Positions 32,425 to 33,317 of a stretch of 33,317 nt of DNA are shown here, in pieces (within the stretch, counting starts at the first letter, position 1; every line of letters begins with the position of its first letter). The notes beneath the pieces are model-generated. The model was not told the origin of the DNA. It did no database searches and was given only the letters and a program-made list of their open reading frames with translations. The stretch covers positions 1-33,317 of the forward strand of contig CALJAK010000013.1 of the NCBI GenBank assembly GCA_938027595.1, read 5' to 3'. The position numbers and the translations under genes are program-made. Source of the stretch: an uncultured Thermoproteales archaeon (GTDB lineage Archaea > Thermoproteota > Thermoprotei > Thermoproteales > Thermoproteaceae).

Positions 32425-32970
32425 TTAACGCCCCGTGGCGAACACTTCTCTAAACACTTCCGAAAAGACTTGGAAAGCCTCCCCGCCGTACAACACCACT
32501 AACACTCTCTCCACGTTTTTGAGACCCGGCGCCGTGGTCTTTATGGCGTTGGCCATTTGGAAAGCCGCCTGGTCATACGGACAACCAAAAACCCCAGTGC
32601 TTATCGCCGGCATGGCAATGCTCCTCGCGCCGAGTTCATCAGCTTTGACCAACGCATTTCTGACAGCTTCATACAACTTCTCCACTGGCTCCACGCCACA
32701 GCGGGGTCCCACTGCGTGTATTACATACTTAGCACTCAAACGACCCGCCGAAGTCACCGCCACACCCCCCACTGGCACTGGACCATAGCGCCTAACCCAC
32801 TCCCGGCTCTCGATCTGAATCACCTCCCCGCCTCTCCTCACGATAGCCCCCGCCACTCCCCCACCGTGTTCCAACAACGAGTTCGCTGCGTTTACAACGA
32901 CGTCAGTCTCCACAGCCGTAATATCGCCAACAGTCAAAACCACCGCCACTCTACCCAACTTCAACTCCAT
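32425..32970 (-). CDS. Macro-domain protein (ADP-ribose / O-acetyl-ADP-ribose binding)
   Basis: A 181-residue stand-alone macro domain. [20 protein letters not shown] with [34 protein letters not shown] and ISTGVFGCP are the ADP-ribose-binding segments of the MacroD/Af1521 group, including the Asn of NAAN and the GVFG loop; such proteins hydrolyse ADP-ribose esters or ADP-ribose-1''-phosphate. ATG 32970 (22 nt from the TATA element) is preferred to ATG 32979. The reverse gyrase gene begins about 26 nt after its stop, but it has its own TATA element. Confidence 0.92.
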   Translation of the reverse strand: MELKLGRVAVVLTVGDITAVETDVVVNAANSLLEHGGGVAGAIVRRGGEVIQIESREWVRRYGPVPVGGVAVTSAGRLSAKYVIHAVGPRCGVEPVEKLYEAVRNALVKADELGARSIAMPAISTGVFGCPYDQAAFQMANAIKTTAPGLKNVERVLVVLYGGEAFQVFSEVFREVFATGR

Positions 32971-32985
32971 ATTCCACATTCGCTA

Positions 32986-32996
32986 GATATATAAAA
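32986..32996. promoter_or_regulatory. TATA element for the macro-domain gene, possibly bidirectional
   Basis: GATATATAAAA is centred at about 32991, 21-22 nt from the macro-domain ATG (32970). On the plus strand it would start a transcript near 33014, just before the hairpin at 33021-33079. Confidence 0.55.
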
Positions 32997-33013
32997 CAGA
33001 TGCGGCACAACGC

Positions 33014-33100
33014 AGACTTCACACCACTCTGCGAGCCAGAAAACTGCACTCGGCCGCTCCAAACTCGCCGCAGTGGTGTACATATTAATTTTAATTTTGA
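33014..33100 (+). ncRNA. Candidate structured RNA with long stem (strand uncertain)
   Basis: The 170-nt gap between the macro-domain and methyltransferase genes has no open frame of note but holds a strong inverted repeat. ACACCACT (33021-33028) pairs perfectly with AGTGGTGT (33072-33079), then after a 2x3 internal loop GCGAG (33031-33035) pairs with CTCGC (33064-33068). The 28-nt apical region can form CAG-AAAA-CTG. An ACA follows the stem directly (33080-33082), and a T-rich tract (TTAATTTTAATTTTG) comes next, as for a terminator. Size and ACA recall the single-hairpin H/ACA-like RNAs of Pyrobaculum, but no guide pocket could be assigned. It could also be a protein-binding site. Confidence 0.35.
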
Positions 33101-33124
33101 GTCATGTTGTAGATATTGATATTG

Positions 33125-33133
33125 AATATATAA
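33125..33133 (+). promoter_or_regulatory. TATA element for the DNA methyltransferase gene
   Basis: AATATATAA is centred 24 nt before ATG 33153, consistent with a leaderless methyltransferase transcript. Confidence 0.6.
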
Positions 33134-33152
33134 GCAGAACAAGTGTTTTTAA

Positions 33153-33317
33153 ATGATGGGGGGTAAAAACATGATAATTTTCGGCGATAGTAGAAATATG
33201 AGAGAGCTTCCAGACGGCTCAGTTCATTTAGTAGTGACGTCGCCTCCTTATTTCAACGCGCCTTTTGATTATCCCAATTTGTTTAAGGATTATGACGAGT
33301 TTCTCGGGTTGATAAGA
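33153..33317 (+). CDS. Amino-DNA methyltransferase, N-terminal fragment (cut by window edge)
   Basis: The first 55 residues of a beta-class DNA methyltransferase modifying an exocyclic amino group (N4-cytosine or N6-adenine). The frame shows IIFGDSRNMRELPDGSVHLV, then TSPPYFN, the catalytic motif IV (TSPPY favours this family), followed by APFDYPNLFKDYDEFLGL as in known members. ATG 33153 fits the TATA rule; ATG 33156 and 33171 are in frame downstream. Third codon positions are richer in A/T than in neighbouring genes, suggesting possible acquisition, for example as part of a restriction-modification system; the partner gene would lie outside the window. Confidence 0.82.
   Translation, partial: MMGGKNMIIFGDSRNMRELPDGSVHLVVTSPPYFNAPFDYPNLFKDYDEFLGLIR

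Noticed and set aside
33001-33014. Small hairpin TGCG-GCACAA-CGCA as part of the RNA candidate
   Set aside because: Only four base pairs and upstream of the predicted transcript start, so likely chance.
1-33317. tRNA genes or a CRISPR array
   Set aside because: No T-arm/anticodon-arm combination and no regularly spaced direct repeats were seen by eye on either strand; the C-rich and A/T-rich runs are isolated.

Overview
The window looks like a chromosomal segment of a hyperthermophilic crenarchaeon of the Thermoproteales, most likely Pyrobaculum or a close relative. The evidence is a reverse gyrase gene, archaeal-type GatD, RtcB, aIF1A and isopentenyl phosphate kinase, a GAPOR-type tungsten oxidoreductase next to a four-subunit 2-oxoacid:ferredoxin oxidoreductase, many GTG starts, and leaderless transcription. 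In about 15 genes a TATA-like element is centred 22-28 nt before the start codon, with no Shine-Dalgarno; genes inside operons instead abut or overlap (ATGA) and often carry GGAGG-like sites. The genus is inference. No tRNA, rRNA, CRISPR array, complete insertion sequence or prophage was found.

Layout. 1-2640: rtcB (5' part, minus), gatD, an HD phosphohydrolase and a ZPR1 zinc-finger protein. 2686-3513: two small membrane or exported proteins. 3527-6421: an isoprenoid block (isopentenyl phosphate kinase and polyprenyl diphosphate synthase, minus) facing a DUF92 protein and YjbQ. 6494-8377: a small winged-helix-like protein, ThiL and a membrane-anchored unknown. 8360-9445: rpiA and a CBS-domain protein. 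9490-14280: GAPOR and a gamma-delta-alpha-beta POR operon, a ferredoxin-reducing glycolytic block. 14345-19319: a surface protein, small ORFs, a GH57 glycoside hydrolase and an MFS transporter. 19347-21922: a PLP-dependent sulfhydrylase-like enzyme, an HTH protein with a methylase-like C-terminus, a very small ORF and an E1-like (ThiF/MoeB) enzyme. 21950-22003: a C/D box sRNA. 22044-23724: aIF1A, a compact TnpB-like RuvC protein and a metallophosphoesterase. 23771-28763: a radical SAM protein, a rhomboid protease, a membrane-anchored methyltransferase and LeuRS. 28748-32970: reverse gyrase and a macro-domain protein. 32980-33152: a non-coding region with a strong hairpin. 33153-end: the start of an amino-DNA methyltransferase.

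The most notable items are the TnpB-like RuvC protein, which has no transposon context; the 36-codon ORF that ends directly at the start of an E1-like enzyme; the HTH/methylase-like fusion; the C/D sRNA; the structured region before the DNA methyltransferase; and the repeated use of one symmetric TATA element to drive two divergent leaderless transcripts about 42-55 bp apart. Function and domain calls come from reading motifs by eye; no database search was run.
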